This document shows, piece by piece, positions 9,370 through 18,871 of a stretch of 46,138 nt of DNA. Position numbers and translations under genes: made by a program. The first letter of the stretch is position 1; every line of letters starts with the position of its first letter. Source of the stretch: an uncultured Acidobacteriia bacterium (GTDB taxonomy: Bacteria > Acidobacteriota > Terriglobia > Bryobacterales > Bryobacteraceae); NCBI GenBank assembly GCA_903881085.1, contig CAIRSA010000337.1:1-46138 (forward strand), written 5' to 3'. The notes beneath the pieces were generated by a model that saw only the letters and a list, made by a program, of their open reading frames with translations, was not told the DNA's origin and made no database searches.

Positions 9370-10125
9370 TCACTTAGCAGTCCATCCGCCATCGATGGGA
9401 ATGGCGGCGCCGGTCATGAAGGAACTTTGGTCGCTGGCAAGGTACACGGCAAGAGCCGCAATCTCTTCTGCCCGGCCCATTCGTCCGGTAGGTTGGCGCG
9501 CGTGCAGTTGCTCGATGGTGCCCGCCTCATCTTCGCTGAAATACTTGGCGACGTAATTTCGAATCATTGGCGTGTCGACGGTGCCGGGGCAGATCGCGTT
9601 GGCGCGAATGCCTTGGGCAGCATAATCAACAGCCAGCGCCCGCGTGAGTTCCACCACTGCGCCTTTGCTTACGCAGTACGCGAAGCGGCGTTCAACGGCA
9701 ATCAAGCCGGCTACGGATGCTATGTTGATGATGTTTCCGCTGCCTTGTTGCAGCATTGTTCCAATTACGGCTTTGCAGGTGAGAAAAGTTCCACGCGAAT
9801 TCACCTGCTGGATTTTGTCGAAGTCGTCAACGCCGGTTTCATGCAGTTTTCCCACATGCATCATGCCCGCACTGTTCACCAGCAGATCGATGCCTCTAAG
9901 CGCGGCGAGAGCCTGCTGCATTCCGCTTTCGACGGACGCCCAGGAGGAAACATCCATGGCCAGCGAATGACATCCTAATTCCTCCGCCAGCTTTGAGGCC
10001 GATGCCTCGTCGGCATCGGCGATCATGACCCGTGCTCCCTGTAGGCAGTATGCGCGAACGATAGCCTCGCCAATCCCCGAAGCGCCTCCAACGACAACTG
10101 CCCGTTTCTCTTTCAGACTGAACAT
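9370..10125 (-). CDS. SDR dehydrogenase, probably for a 2-keto-3-deoxy sugar acid
   Basis: A 251-residue classical short-chain dehydrogenase. The dinucleotide motif GGASGIG is at residues 13-19; the catalytic triad is S137, Y150 and K154 (YCVSK); CPGTVDTPM and a C-terminal IPIDGGWTAK complete the family pattern. Its style recalls 2-keto-3-deoxy-L-fuconate dehydrogenases, which oxidise the product of sugar-acid dehydratases with NAD+. This would fit the dehydratase at 17591-18826 and the fucosidase next door. The start at 10125 is chosen because AGAGGAAA lies just upstream; a TTG five codons earlier overlaps the iclR stop. Exact substrate is inference. Confidence 0.85.
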   Translation of the reverse strand: MFSLKEKRAVVVGGASGIGEAIVRAYCLQGARVMIADADEASASKLAEELGCHSLAMDVSSWASVESGMQQALAALRGIDLLVNSAGMMHVGKLHETGVDDFDKIQQVNSRGTFLTCKAVIGTMLQQGSGNIINIASVAGLIAVERRFAYCVSKGAVVELTRALAVDYAAQGIRANAICPGTVDTPMIRNYVAKYFSEDEAGTIEQLHARQPTGRMGRAEEIAALAVYLASDQSSFMTGAAIPIDGGWTAK

Positions 10126-10136
10126 AATCTTTCCTC

Positions 10137-10991
10137 TCAAGCCCGCCGCATTGGCGCTTGCATGCTATTGGTAGCGGGGCGGTAGCCCATCTGCACGGAA
10201 ACGCGCAGCGCGGCCTCTTTCAATGTTTCGATATACGGCTGGATTGCAGCGTGGGGCAGCACCGCCGCGGGTGCGCTCATGCTGAACGCTGCCACTGCAA
10301 AGCCCGAGCGGTCCAAAATCGGCACGGCCAGGCATCGCAGTCCTGGCGCATTCTCCTCGTCGTCAACCGCAAAGGCCTGTTGCCGGATGCGCGCCAGTTC
10401 TTCGCGCAGTTCCGCTGGTTTGGTAATGGTCTTCGGTGTCATTGCAAATAGCTTTTGTGCCAGCACGTGTTGAATCACCTCCGGCCGCTGATATGCCAGC
10501 ATCGCCTTGCCCAAGCCTGTGCAATGAAGCGGCCTGCGCTCGCCCGTGTCGGCGTAAAGATAGAGTGCGCTGGGGCTGCCTACCGTATGCAGATACAGCA
10601 CCATGTAACTGTCGATGGTTGCCAGGTGGACCAGGCCGCAGCACTTCTTTGCCGTCTCCTGAAGCACCACGAACGCGGAGCGGTAGACCTCGGAACGGCG
10701 CAGATAGCCGGTGCCCGCCCACAACGCCTTGCCCGTCAATCTGTATCGCCGCGTGAGCGGCTCCTGCTCTACAAAACCAGCATCGCACAGCGTTTTCACA
10801 ATCCGGTGCGTGGATGCCAGGGGAGTTGCCAGGTCGATCGCCAATTCCGATAGCGCCAGTTCAAAGGGTTCTTCAGCAAGCCTTTCCAAAGCCTGAAAGC
10901 ATTTCAAACTGGACGACATTGCTTCTCTGCGCTGGGCCGGCTTCACTGGTTCGGCTCGTTTGGGCGCATGTTTCTTAGCTGGAACCGCCAT
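10137..10991 (-). CDS. IclR-family transcriptional regulator
   Basis: A 284-residue regulator with a basic N-terminal tail, a winged helix-turn-helix at about residues 27-85 (LKCFQALERLAEEPFELALS, then LATPLASTHRIVKTLCDAGF) and a C-terminal IclR effector domain (CTGLGKAMLAY; PILDRSGFAVAAFSMSAP). IclR proteins bind small organic or sugar acids and usually repress the adjacent catabolic genes. It is transcribed away from the TonB-receptor gene, and the divergent region contains two near-identical palindromes of the IclR type, which are its likely operators. It leads the operon that includes the SDR dehydrogenase and the fucosidase. Confidence 0.92.
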   Translation of the reverse strand: MAVPAKKHAPKRAEPVKPAQRREAMSSSLKCFQALERLAEEPFELALSELAIDLATPLASTHRIVKTLCDAGFVEQEPLTRRYRLTGKALWAGTGYLRRSEVYRSAFVVLQETAKKCCGLVHLATIDSYMVLYLHTVGSPSALYLYADTGERRPLHCTGLGKAMLAYQRPEVIQHVLAQKLFAMTPKTITKPAELREELARIRQQAFAVDDEENAPGLRCLAVPILDRSGFAVAAFSMSAPAAVLPHAAIQPYIETLKEAALRVSVQMGYRPATNSMQAPMRRA

Positions 10992-11011
10992 AGCTGAAGT
11001 ATAACCGATAG

Positions 11012-11026
11012 TTCCGTATTGCGGAA
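11012..11026. promoter_or_regulatory. IclR-like operator 1
   Basis: TTCCGTATTGCGGAA is a near-perfect palindrome 20 bp upstream of the iclR start codon and just upstream of the -35 box of the divergent promoter. Its form (TTCCG-N5-CGGAA) is typical of IclR-family sites. It matches operator 2 at 14 of 15 positions. Confidence 0.78.
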
Positions 11027-11036
11027 ATGATTTCCG

Positions 11037-11066
11037 TTGACAACCGGTGGCCCACTCCTGAATAAT
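11037..11066 (+). promoter_or_regulatory. Sigma70-like promoter for the TonB-receptor operon
   Basis: A perfect TTGACA -35 box (11037-11042), an 18-bp spacer and AATAAT (11061-11066, five of six consensus bases). It sits between the two IclR-like palindromes and reads toward the TonB receptor, so repressor bound at either site would interfere with initiation or escape. Confidence 0.68.
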
Positions 11067-11090
11067 CGACTAGTCAACACTGATAGTGAA

Positions 11091-11105
11091 TTCCGCATTG
11101 CGGAA
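11091..11105. promoter_or_regulatory. IclR-like operator 2
   Basis: TTCCGCATTGCGGAA is a perfect inverted repeat apart from its central bases. It lies downstream of the predicted promoter and about 15 bp before the likely ATG of the TonB receptor. It is spaced 79 bp centre-to-centre from operator 1. The position suits repression by blocking transcription start or elongation. Confidence 0.8.
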
Positions 11106-11119
11106 TGATGGGGGTTGTT

Positions 11120-14100
11120 ATGAGGGTATGCCAAGTTGCAGGGCTGCGGCCCGATTGTTCCTTTACCAGTGCGGGCCAGGTTGCCCGGTTACTGGCAGTC
11201 TTGCTGATTTCGGTGGTGACTGTTTGGGGCCAGGGCGGAGTGATCTCTGGCAACGTCACTGATCCGTCAGGTGCCGCCGTCGCCGGCGCGCAGGTGGTGG
11301 TTACGGATATGGGTACTAACTTCAACCGTCAAACCGCTACCTCCAGCATAGGTGCATTTACCGTCACCTCGCTTGCGCCGTCCAGCTATCGAGTCGTCAT
11401 TGAAGCAAACGGCTTTCGCAAATACTCCGATTCGAACATCCAATTGCGAGTCGACGAACGATTGCGCGTCGACGCTGTGCTCTCCGTCGGCGCCCTTTCC
11501 GATGCGATTGAGGTTACCGCGCAAGCGAGCCCGGTGAATACGCAGGATGGCGTGTTGCGCAATGTGGTGGAGGGCCGCCAGATGACTGATATCCCGCTGA
11601 ATGGGCGTAATCCGCTGCAACTGGTAGCCATGACTCCGGGCGTCGTTCCCAATGTAAACTCCACCAGCAGCTGGTCAACCTCCGCCAACCAGGTGAGTGT
11701 TTCCATCAGCGGCAGCTCCTACGCTGGAGTGAATTACAAACTGGATGGCGCCGAAAACATGGAGGTCTACACCATGCAATCGAACGCTTTGCCGAATCCT
11801 GATTTGCTGTCGGAGTTCAGCGTTCAGACGAACGCTTATTCCGCCGAACACGGCGGCCGTGCTGGCGGAGTGGTGGATGCTGTTACCAAAGCCGGAACCA
11901 ACGTGTATCATGGCTCGGCGTACGAATATATCCGTAACTTTGCACTCAACGGCAGAAACTTCTTCGCCCTCGGCAACGATGGCCTGAAGCGACATCAGTA
12001 TGGTTTCAGTGGCGGTGGTCCGCTCTCCATCCCTGGCCTGTATAACGGCAAGAATCGCACGTTCTTCTATGGTGGCATGCAATGGACGAGCCTGCGATCC
12101 ACGCCCACCACCTCCACCACTACTACCTGGACGGCTGCTCAGCGCGGCGGTGATTTCTCCAAGTATATCGATGGCGTTGGCCGCACCGTCTCCATCAAAG
12201 ATCCTTCGAACCAGACGCCGTATCCGGGCAACGTCATTCCGGCCAGCCAACTCAGTCCGATCACGCAGAAGTTTCTGGAATACGTGCCAACCGCGACCGA
12301 TCCTACTGGACTGCTGCGCTACCGTGTCCAAAACGTTGTTGATAACGTGCAGGGCAGTATACGCGTAGACCATGCGTTTTCCTCGCAAAATCGCCTGAAT
12401 GTCCGCTATCTCAAAGAGAATAACGACACTCCCAGCGTGGTTATGCAAGCAACATCCTCTCCTATTCCAACCCCTATCTGGTGCGTTCAACCAATGCCGG
12501 CGTCAGTTTTACGCGCGTCTTCAGTCCCACGCTGCTGGGCGATTTTATCGTCTCATTGAACCGCAGTTGGGCCAACCGGAGTGACGTCAGTCCGTTCACC
12601 TGGGCCGATCTGGGTATGAAGGGCGTGGTTCCCGCCGGGGATTCGAAAGACTTCCAGGTGGGTATCGGCAACATGTTCAACATCAATCTGTACGGCGACA
12701 CGATTCTGGCCCGCAATAACTTTCAATACCGCGGCACCATGTCGTGGCAGCGTGGGCGTAGTTCTCTGCGATTTGGTTATAGCATCATTCGCCGTCAATT
12801 CAACATTCCGCGTGCCAACACCGGTTATCACGGAACGCTTTCCTTCACCGCCAATTACACAAACCTCTCGGCGGCAGATGTGATCATCGGCAAGGCCAAT
12901 GGCTTTACAGAGACCGATGGATTCCACGTGAATGTCCGCTCTACCGACTACTCGTTCTTCGCTCAGGATGACTTCAAGTTGAACCGGCGTGTCACCTTCA
13001 ATATTGGGCTGCGCTACGAACCTTTCCGGCCGTGGACCGACGAATGGACCACCTTGCCGCAGGTGATGCAATGGATTCCCGGCCAGCAATCCACCGTCTT
13101 CGTCAACGCACCCAAGGGGGTTCTGTTTTACGGCGATCCGGGCGTGGCCAAGAGCATTATGCCTTATGCCAACAACCGCTTTGCGCCGCGGATTGGCTTG
13201 GCCATTGACCCAACCGGACGCGGCAAAAGCAGCATCCGCATGGGCTACGGGGTGTTCTGGGATCAGACCTACGGAAGCGTCAGCATCCAGAACATTGCGG
13301 CCTCCACGCCGGTATTCACCACGGCCTTTACCAGCACGAATCTTTCATCGCTTGCCGACCCCTATCAAGGACGCCCAAGCCCCTACCCTCCGGTTTATCC
13401 GCGAGCTAAAGACTATGTGTTCCCATCCAAGCTCACGCCGGCCATCTTTGCCAACGATGCGACCAACCCCTACTATCAACAGTGGAATATTTCGGCTGAG
13501 CATCTGGTGGCTAGCATGAAGGCCGTGCTGCGCGCCAGCTACCAGGGTTCGAAAGGAACGCATGTTGGAGTCCTGACGCAGGGTAATCCCGCCATCTACT
13601 CTGCTGGCGCGACAACCACCAGCACCGATGCGCGGCGGATTTATACAAACATCAATAGTGTAATTCTGGCCCGCTCCGCGGCCACCAGCAACTACCACGG
13701 CGCGACCTTCACCTTCGACAAAAAGTTTTCCAAAACCTACAGCGTGCTTGCCTCCTACACCTGGTCAAAGAACATCGATTGGGGCGATGCCAACATTAGT
13801 ACAACAGGTGGCACCCAGGCACAGAATCCTAACTGTTGGTCGTGCGAACGCGCTCCTTCCTCTAGCGACCGCACACACGTTGTCAACATTTCACACGTGA
13901 AGGATTTGCCCAGGCTGGACCACAAGCCGTTGTTGCTGCGCACCCTGATGGGCGGCTGGCAGAGTTCTGGAATTATCTCCATCTATTCCGGCATCCCGCT
14001 TACGGTACGGTCCGGCACAGACCGTTCGTTGACTGGTGCAAATCAGGACCGGGCAAATTTGATCGGCGTCTCAGACATCGCGGGTGACCGCTCGAAAGGC

Positions 14101-14400
14101 GAACAGGTTCAACGTTGGTTCAACACCGCCGCTTACGCACCGGCCGACCTTGGAACCTTTGGAAACCTTGGCCGAAACACGTTGCGGGGCCCTGGCGCCT
14201 GGAATATCGATCTCGGCGTGTTTAAGCAGCTTAAGGTGTGGGAAGCTCACCGCCTGCAATTTCGCGGCGAGCTCTTCAACGTGCTGAATCACGCCAATTT
14301 GGGAAATCCAAACACCGTGTTTTCCACCTCCCAATTCGGTAAGATTACAAGCGCATCGTCACCTCGCGTGATTCAATTAGCGCTAAAGTACGAATTCTGA
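11120..14400 (+). pseudogene. TonB-dependent receptor with CarboxypepD_reg domain, one frameshift
   Basis: The intact product would be about 1090 residues: a signal segment, a carboxypeptidase-regulatory-like beta-sandwich (ISGNVTDPSGAAVAGAQVVV), a plug domain (LNGRNPLQLVAMTPGV) and a long outer-membrane barrel ending in LALKYEF, with the aromatic C-terminal residue usual for barrel insertion. This is the acidobacterial 'Oar-like' receptor type for oligosaccharides. The start at 11120 follows GGGGG; an ATG at 11105 overlaps the operator. The frame changes near 12446-12451: the first frame reads SVVMQ, and the barrel resumes as SNILSYSNPYLVRSTNAG one frame over, as if one base were missing. 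Both halves are otherwise clean, so a sequencing error or a very recent mutation is likely. Confidence 0.87.
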
Positions 14401-14403
14401 TCA

Positions 14404-16688
14404 ATGCATAAACAAGTTGCTCTCGCTTCACTGCTGACCTTTGCGGCACTGGCTTCCGGCGCCACGCAGGCCATAGAGACTGATCTGCTCATCGTTGGCG
14501 GCGATGAGTCAGGAAGCGCAGCCGCCGTGCAAGCGGCGCGCCTTGGCGTTAAGCGCATCGTGTTGGTGAACGACATCGACTGGCTTGGTGGCCAGTTCAG
14601 CGTGGCCGGCATCGGGCCGGTGGATGAGTGGACCATTGTGAACGGCAAGCGCACGAATTTCCCGCGATCGGGCGCGTTTCTTGAGATCATCGAACGCATG
14701 CGCGCGCACAACCGGCGGGTGTATGGGTGGCTTCGCCCGGCAATGGTTGGTGCGGGACCGAGACCATTGAGCCAAAGGCGGCTGCCGCCATCTTCGAAGA
14801 GTGGCTCAGCCCTTATACGGAGAAAGGCACGGGACAGATCCGCATCATGCGCCGCTGGGAGCCGGTGAGCGTTCAGAAGGCAGGTAATCGTATCACCGGC
14901 GTGACGTTCGCGCGGGCGGGCCAGCCTGGCGAATTATTAAGGGTCCGTGCCGCTCTTACCATCGATTCCACGGACTGGGGAGATGTCATCCGCCTGAGCG
15001 GCGCGAAGTATCTGGCCGGCCCCGACCTTCGTTCCCGCTTCAACGAGCCGAGCGCTCCCGAAATTCTGGAAGCAGACGGACAGCAGGAGATGAACCCAAT
15101 TTCGTGGTGCCCCGTCCTGCGCGAAGCCGGACGCGATTCCACGATTCCTAAACCTGCATCCTATGATGCACGTTCGTTCTCAGACAAGGTTCCCTTTGTT
15201 GATTGGGATGGTAGCGGCGGCATCTACAACATGTCAGGCTGGTCCATCTACACGCATCGCCGCATGGTTGACCGGCGGCATCTCAATCTGGCGCCTGGCA
15301 CGGAGATGACCCTCCTCAACTGGCCGTCGCACGATTATCCGCTGCACCAATTGCCGCGGCATGTGGCCGAAGCGTTGGAGCGAACGGCTCCTGGCTCCTC
15401 TAAGAAGAATATTGTGGATCTGACGCCAGTCCAGCGCCGCATCGTCTATGAGGACGTGAAGCGCCGCTCACTGGAGTTTCTCTACTATCTGCAGACTGAC
15501 CTTCACAATCGCGTTGGCGACTACCCGGAAAGTTTCCGCTACATGAAGCTCACCGAAGAGTACGGTACGGCCGACAGGCTGCCGCCCAAGCCTTACATCC
15601 GCGAGGGGCTGCGCCTGGAAGCGCTATACATGCTGCGCGAACAGGATGTGCGCACCTCCACGGAGGAGCCCATGTGGGCCAAGGCCATGCCACCGGACGC
15701 GGTGTTGGGCTACCAGTTCAACATTGACTTTCACCCCACGCGGCGCAAGTTCACCACTGGCGATACGGGCGGTCCATGGCAGCCCCAGCACGTGGGAACG
15801 CGAAACTGGTCAACGCATACGGACCGCGCCGTGCTGCCGCTTCGCTCGCTTGTTCCGGTCAAGATGGACGGATTGCTAGGAGGCTCAAAGAACATTGGCG
15901 TATCCAGCCTGGTGCAAGCGTCATTGCGGCTGCAGGGGCAGATGATGCACGTCGGGCAGGCCAGCGCGACGGTGGCCTGGATGTGTCTGCGCGACCGCAT
16001 CCAACCACGCGATGTGGCCGCTTCACCCCGCCGCTGGCGAGAGGTGCAGCGCCGGCTTGCGGAAGGCGCAGGCGGGCACGGCACGCTCATCTGGCCGTGG
16101 CACGATCTGTCACCAAACGCTCCCTATTTTGTCGCCGCCAACATCTTGGGCGTGACGCGCATCTGGCAGGAGGATGCAGGCAGCCTGTTTTTTGATGCGG
16201 AGCGAACTGTCACGCGGCGCGAACTCGCCCGGGCGCTGGTGCGGCTCAATCGCGCTTTGCCGCAGGCTCCGCAGTGGCCAGCATTGGGAACGCTACGTTT
16301 TTCAGACGTGGCGGCTAAGGATGTTGACCGTGCGTCCATCGAGTCGCTGGCTGCGTGGGGTGCGATCAATGCGAAAGATGCAGCGTTTCAGCCTGAAGGT
16401 AAAGCAGATTGGGGAACGCTCCACAATTGGCTGAGTGCACTTGGCCTGCCCGCTAGCAAAGCGCTCAAGACCAATGCTAAATATCCGCTCACGCGCGCCG
16501 AATGTGTGCAGTTTCTCTATAAGGTGCTGCAGCTTCGCGGCGAGTGGTTCCCCGAAGACGGCAAGTGGCTGCAGCCCGGCGGAGACCACGATGGCGATGG
16601 ACGCGATGATTACAATGACCCGCTGCCGTTTGACCGCGATAACAACAACCTGCCAGACCGCCTGCAGCCGCTGGACCCGAACGCATAA
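14404..16688 (+). pseudogene. FAD-dependent oxidoreductase with SLH-like and Ca-binding tail, one frameshift
   Basis: The reconstructed protein of about 760 residues has a signal peptide (HKQVALASLLTFAALASG), an FAD_oxidored N-terminus (TDLLIVGGDESGSAAAVQAA, then WLGGQFS) and a long catalytic body. It ends with SLH-like repeats (TVTRRELARALVRL; RFSDVAAKDVDRASIESLAA) and an Asp/Asn-rich stretch (DHDGDGRDDYNDPLPFDRDN) resembling thrombospondin-type-3 or dockerin calcium loops. The frame shifts near 14722-14728: the first frame ends in RRVYG and the second continues ASPGNGWCGTETIEPK, as if one base were missing beside a GGG run. It starts 3 nt after the TonB receptor stop. The reaction is unknown; oxidation of a sugar outside the cytoplasm fits the locus. 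Confidence 0.83.
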
Positions 16689-16748
16689 ACTGGAAGTACA
16701 TGAACCACAACAAAACCGGCGTTCACGCTCCAGGAGTCTCGTTTAGAG

Positions 16749-17594
16749 ATGTATAACGCCCACAAAGTGAGAATGAACCGGCTGTTCCGCGAGTCGGGAA
16801 AATGCCTGGATGTCGCGATCGATCACGGTGTTTTTAACGAGCACAGTTTTCTCGATGGCCTGCGCGACATCGAAGGCGTTGTTGCGAGTCTGGTCGCCGC
16901 AGGGCCTGACGCCATTCAGATGAACTACGGCCAATGCGACGTGCTGCAGAATCTGCCCGGCCGCAACAAGCCCGCGCTGGTGATGCGGACCGACGCAGGC
17001 AACCCTTATAACAAACAGGCGCACAGCCATCTCTTCAATGTTCTGGCCTGTGAAGATGACCCAGTGCTGCCCGCCGTTCGGATGGACGCGGCGTGCGTGG
17101 TGGCGAATCTGCTGCTGCTGCCAGGCGAGCCGGAACTGCATCGCCAGACCATTCAGAACATCGGCCGCCTTCGCCCGCTGTGCGAAAAGTATGGCATGCC
17201 GCTGATGATTGAGCCGCTCGTAATGCGGCCAAACGAAGAGCGCGGCGGCTACCAGGTGAATGGCGACAAGAACCTGATCGTGCCGCTGGTAAGGCAGGCG
17301 CGCGAGCTGGGCGCGGACATTATCAAGGCTGACCCCACCGATCACGCCGAAGACTATCACGAGGTGATTCAGGCTGCCCGCTGTCCGGTGCTGGTGCGCG
17401 GTGGCGGCAAGGAGTCCATCGAAAAGGTTTTCCAGACGGCGCACGCCTTTCTGCAACAGGGCGCTCATGGCCTGGTCTATGGGCGCAACATCTATCAGCA
17501 TGCCGATCCGGCGCGCATCGTGAAGGCATTTATGGGAATGATCCATGAGGATCATTCCGCGCAACAGGCGTGGGAGGCATATAACAAATCATGA
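16749..17594 (+). CDS. DeoC/LacD-family class I aldolase
   Basis: A 281-residue TIM-barrel aldolase of the DhnA/FbaB/LacD group. LDVAIDHGVF at residues 20-29 and the Schiff-base lysine region ADIIKADPT (K193) are the characteristic elements, followed by the phosphate or substrate loop VLVRGGGKES and GLVYGRNIYQ. The family cleaves ketose phosphates or keto-deoxy acids through a lysine imine. Next to a sugar-acid dehydratase and an SDR, a role in cleaving a deoxysugar intermediate is plausible. Its stop overlaps the start of the next gene by 4 nt (ATGA), so the two are translationally coupled. Confidence 0.85.
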   Translation: MYNAHKVRMNRLFRESGKCLDVAIDHGVFNEHSFLDGLRDIEGVVASLVAAGPDAIQMNYGQCDVLQNLPGRNKPALVMRTDAGNPYNKQAHSHLFNVLACEDDPVLPAVRMDAACVVANLLLLPGEPELHRQTIQNIGRLRPLCEKYGMPLMIEPLVMRPNEERGGYQVNGDKNLIVPLVRQARELGADIIKADPTDHAEDYHEVIQAARCPVLVRGGGKESIEKVFQTAHAFLQQGAHGLVYGRNIYQHADPARIVKAFMGMIHEDHSAQQAWEAYNKS

Positions 17595-18826
17595 AAATTA
17601 CTCGTTTAAGCACGGCCGTAATTGAAGCCAACTACGATTGGGTGCTCGTCCGGCTTGACGCCGCCGGAGGTCTCTTTGGCATCGGCGAAGCCTACATGGG
17701 ACCGGGCCTTACCGCCATCCTTCGTGAGATGGCCCCGCTGGTTTGCGGCATGAGTGCCGAAGATCCGGAACTGATTGTCCGCCGCTTGCGGGCCTGCGTT
17801 ATCCATGCCGGACCCGGCGTTGCCTGGCATGCCATTGCCGGTATTGAAACCGCCTGTCTCGATCTGCTGGGCAAAGCGTTGAAGCTGCCCGTCGCTAAGC
17901 TGTTGGGTGGCCGCTACCGCGACTCCGTCCGTGTTTATGCCGATTGCCACGCGGGTGACGCGCTCGATTCGCTCTCGCCCATGCTTCAGCCCCGGCAACT
18001 TCATTGGTTGGGTGGCGCGCCAGCCGCCGAGGCGGCCATCAGCCTGAAGCATCACGGTTGGGACAAGCACGAAAGTACGCTGCCGCCCGTTTCCGCTTAC
18101 TCTGAACGCGCCGGCCAGATGGCCGCCCGCGGCTTCACGGCTTTGAAGTTCGATGCCGATATTCCCACGCCTTACCCCACCGATGAGTATGACCGCTCGC
18201 TCAGCCGTCGCGAAATTGAGTTTGTGGTGGAGCGCCTCAGCGCCGTGCGCAGTGCTATCGGCTCGGCCGTGGACCTGGCCGTCGATTGCCACTGGAACTA
18301 CAACACGGGCGACGCCGCTAAGCTGATCAAAGCGCTGGAACCGCTCGATCTGCTATGGGTGGAAGATCCCATTCCGCCGGAGAGCATCGCCGATATGGCG
18401 GCGCTGCAGGCCGGTACCGCGCTCACCCTCGCCACCGGGGAGAATCATTACCAACCCATCGACTTCCGCCGCTTGCTCGGCGAAGGCGGTCTGCGCATCC
18501 TGGCTCCGGATGTGCAGAAGGTCGGTCTCTTCGCCGCAAAAGAGATCGGCCGCATGGCTGATACTCACGCCGCCGCGCTGGCCTTGCACAACATCAGCAG
18601 CCCGGTTGGTTTCGCCGCAGCGGCGCATGCCGCGGCCGCAATCCCGAACTGCCTGACGCTGGAATGGCACGGCGCCAGCGTGCCGTTCTTCAACGAACTG
18701 TTGTGCGATGGCCCGTATATTGAAAACGGCCGCATCCAGGTCGGCGACCGTCCTGGCCTGGGAATCGAGCTCAATCTCGATGTCGCCAACAAGTACCGTA
18801 AACTCTCGGAGCCATTCTTCGAATAG
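17591..18826 (+). CDS. Enolase-superfamily (mandelate racemase-type) sugar-acid dehydratase
   Basis: A 411-residue member of the mandelate racemase/muconate lactonizing branch. Visible active-site positions are K186 (ALKFDAD), metal ligands D232 (LAVDCHWNYN), E258 (WVEDPIPPE) and E284 (TGENHYQ), and H333 (LHNISSP). Such proteins abstract the proton alpha to a carboxylate, commonly dehydrating galactonate, fuconate, rhamnonate or related acids to 2-keto-3-deoxy acids. With a fucosidase, an SDR and an aldolase in the same IclR-flanked locus, L-fuconate or a similar 6-deoxy acid is a reasonable guess. The specificity cannot be read from sequence alone. Confidence 0.88.
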   Translation: MKITRLSTAVIEANYDWVLVRLDAAGGLFGIGEAYMGPGLTAILREMAPLVCGMSAEDPELIVRRLRACVIHAGPGVAWHAIAGIETACLDLLGKALKLPVAKLLGGRYRDSVRVYADCHAGDALDSLSPMLQPRQLHWLGGAPAAEAAISLKHHGWDKHESTLPPVSAYSERAGQMAARGFTALKFDADIPTPYPTDEYDRSLSRREIEFVVERLSAVRSAIGSAVDLAVDCHWNYNTGDAAKLIKALEPLDLLWVEDPIPPESIADMAALQAGTALTLATGENHYQPIDFRRLLGEGGLRILAPDVQKVGLFAAKEIGRMADTHAAALALHNISSPVGFAAAAHAAAAIPNCLTLEWHGASVPFFNELLCDGPYIENGRIQVGDRPGLGIELNLDVANKYRKLSEPFFE

Positions 18827-18871
18827 TTCGCCCGCCTGCGCTATACTGGCAAAGAAAAGGCGAAACTGGGT

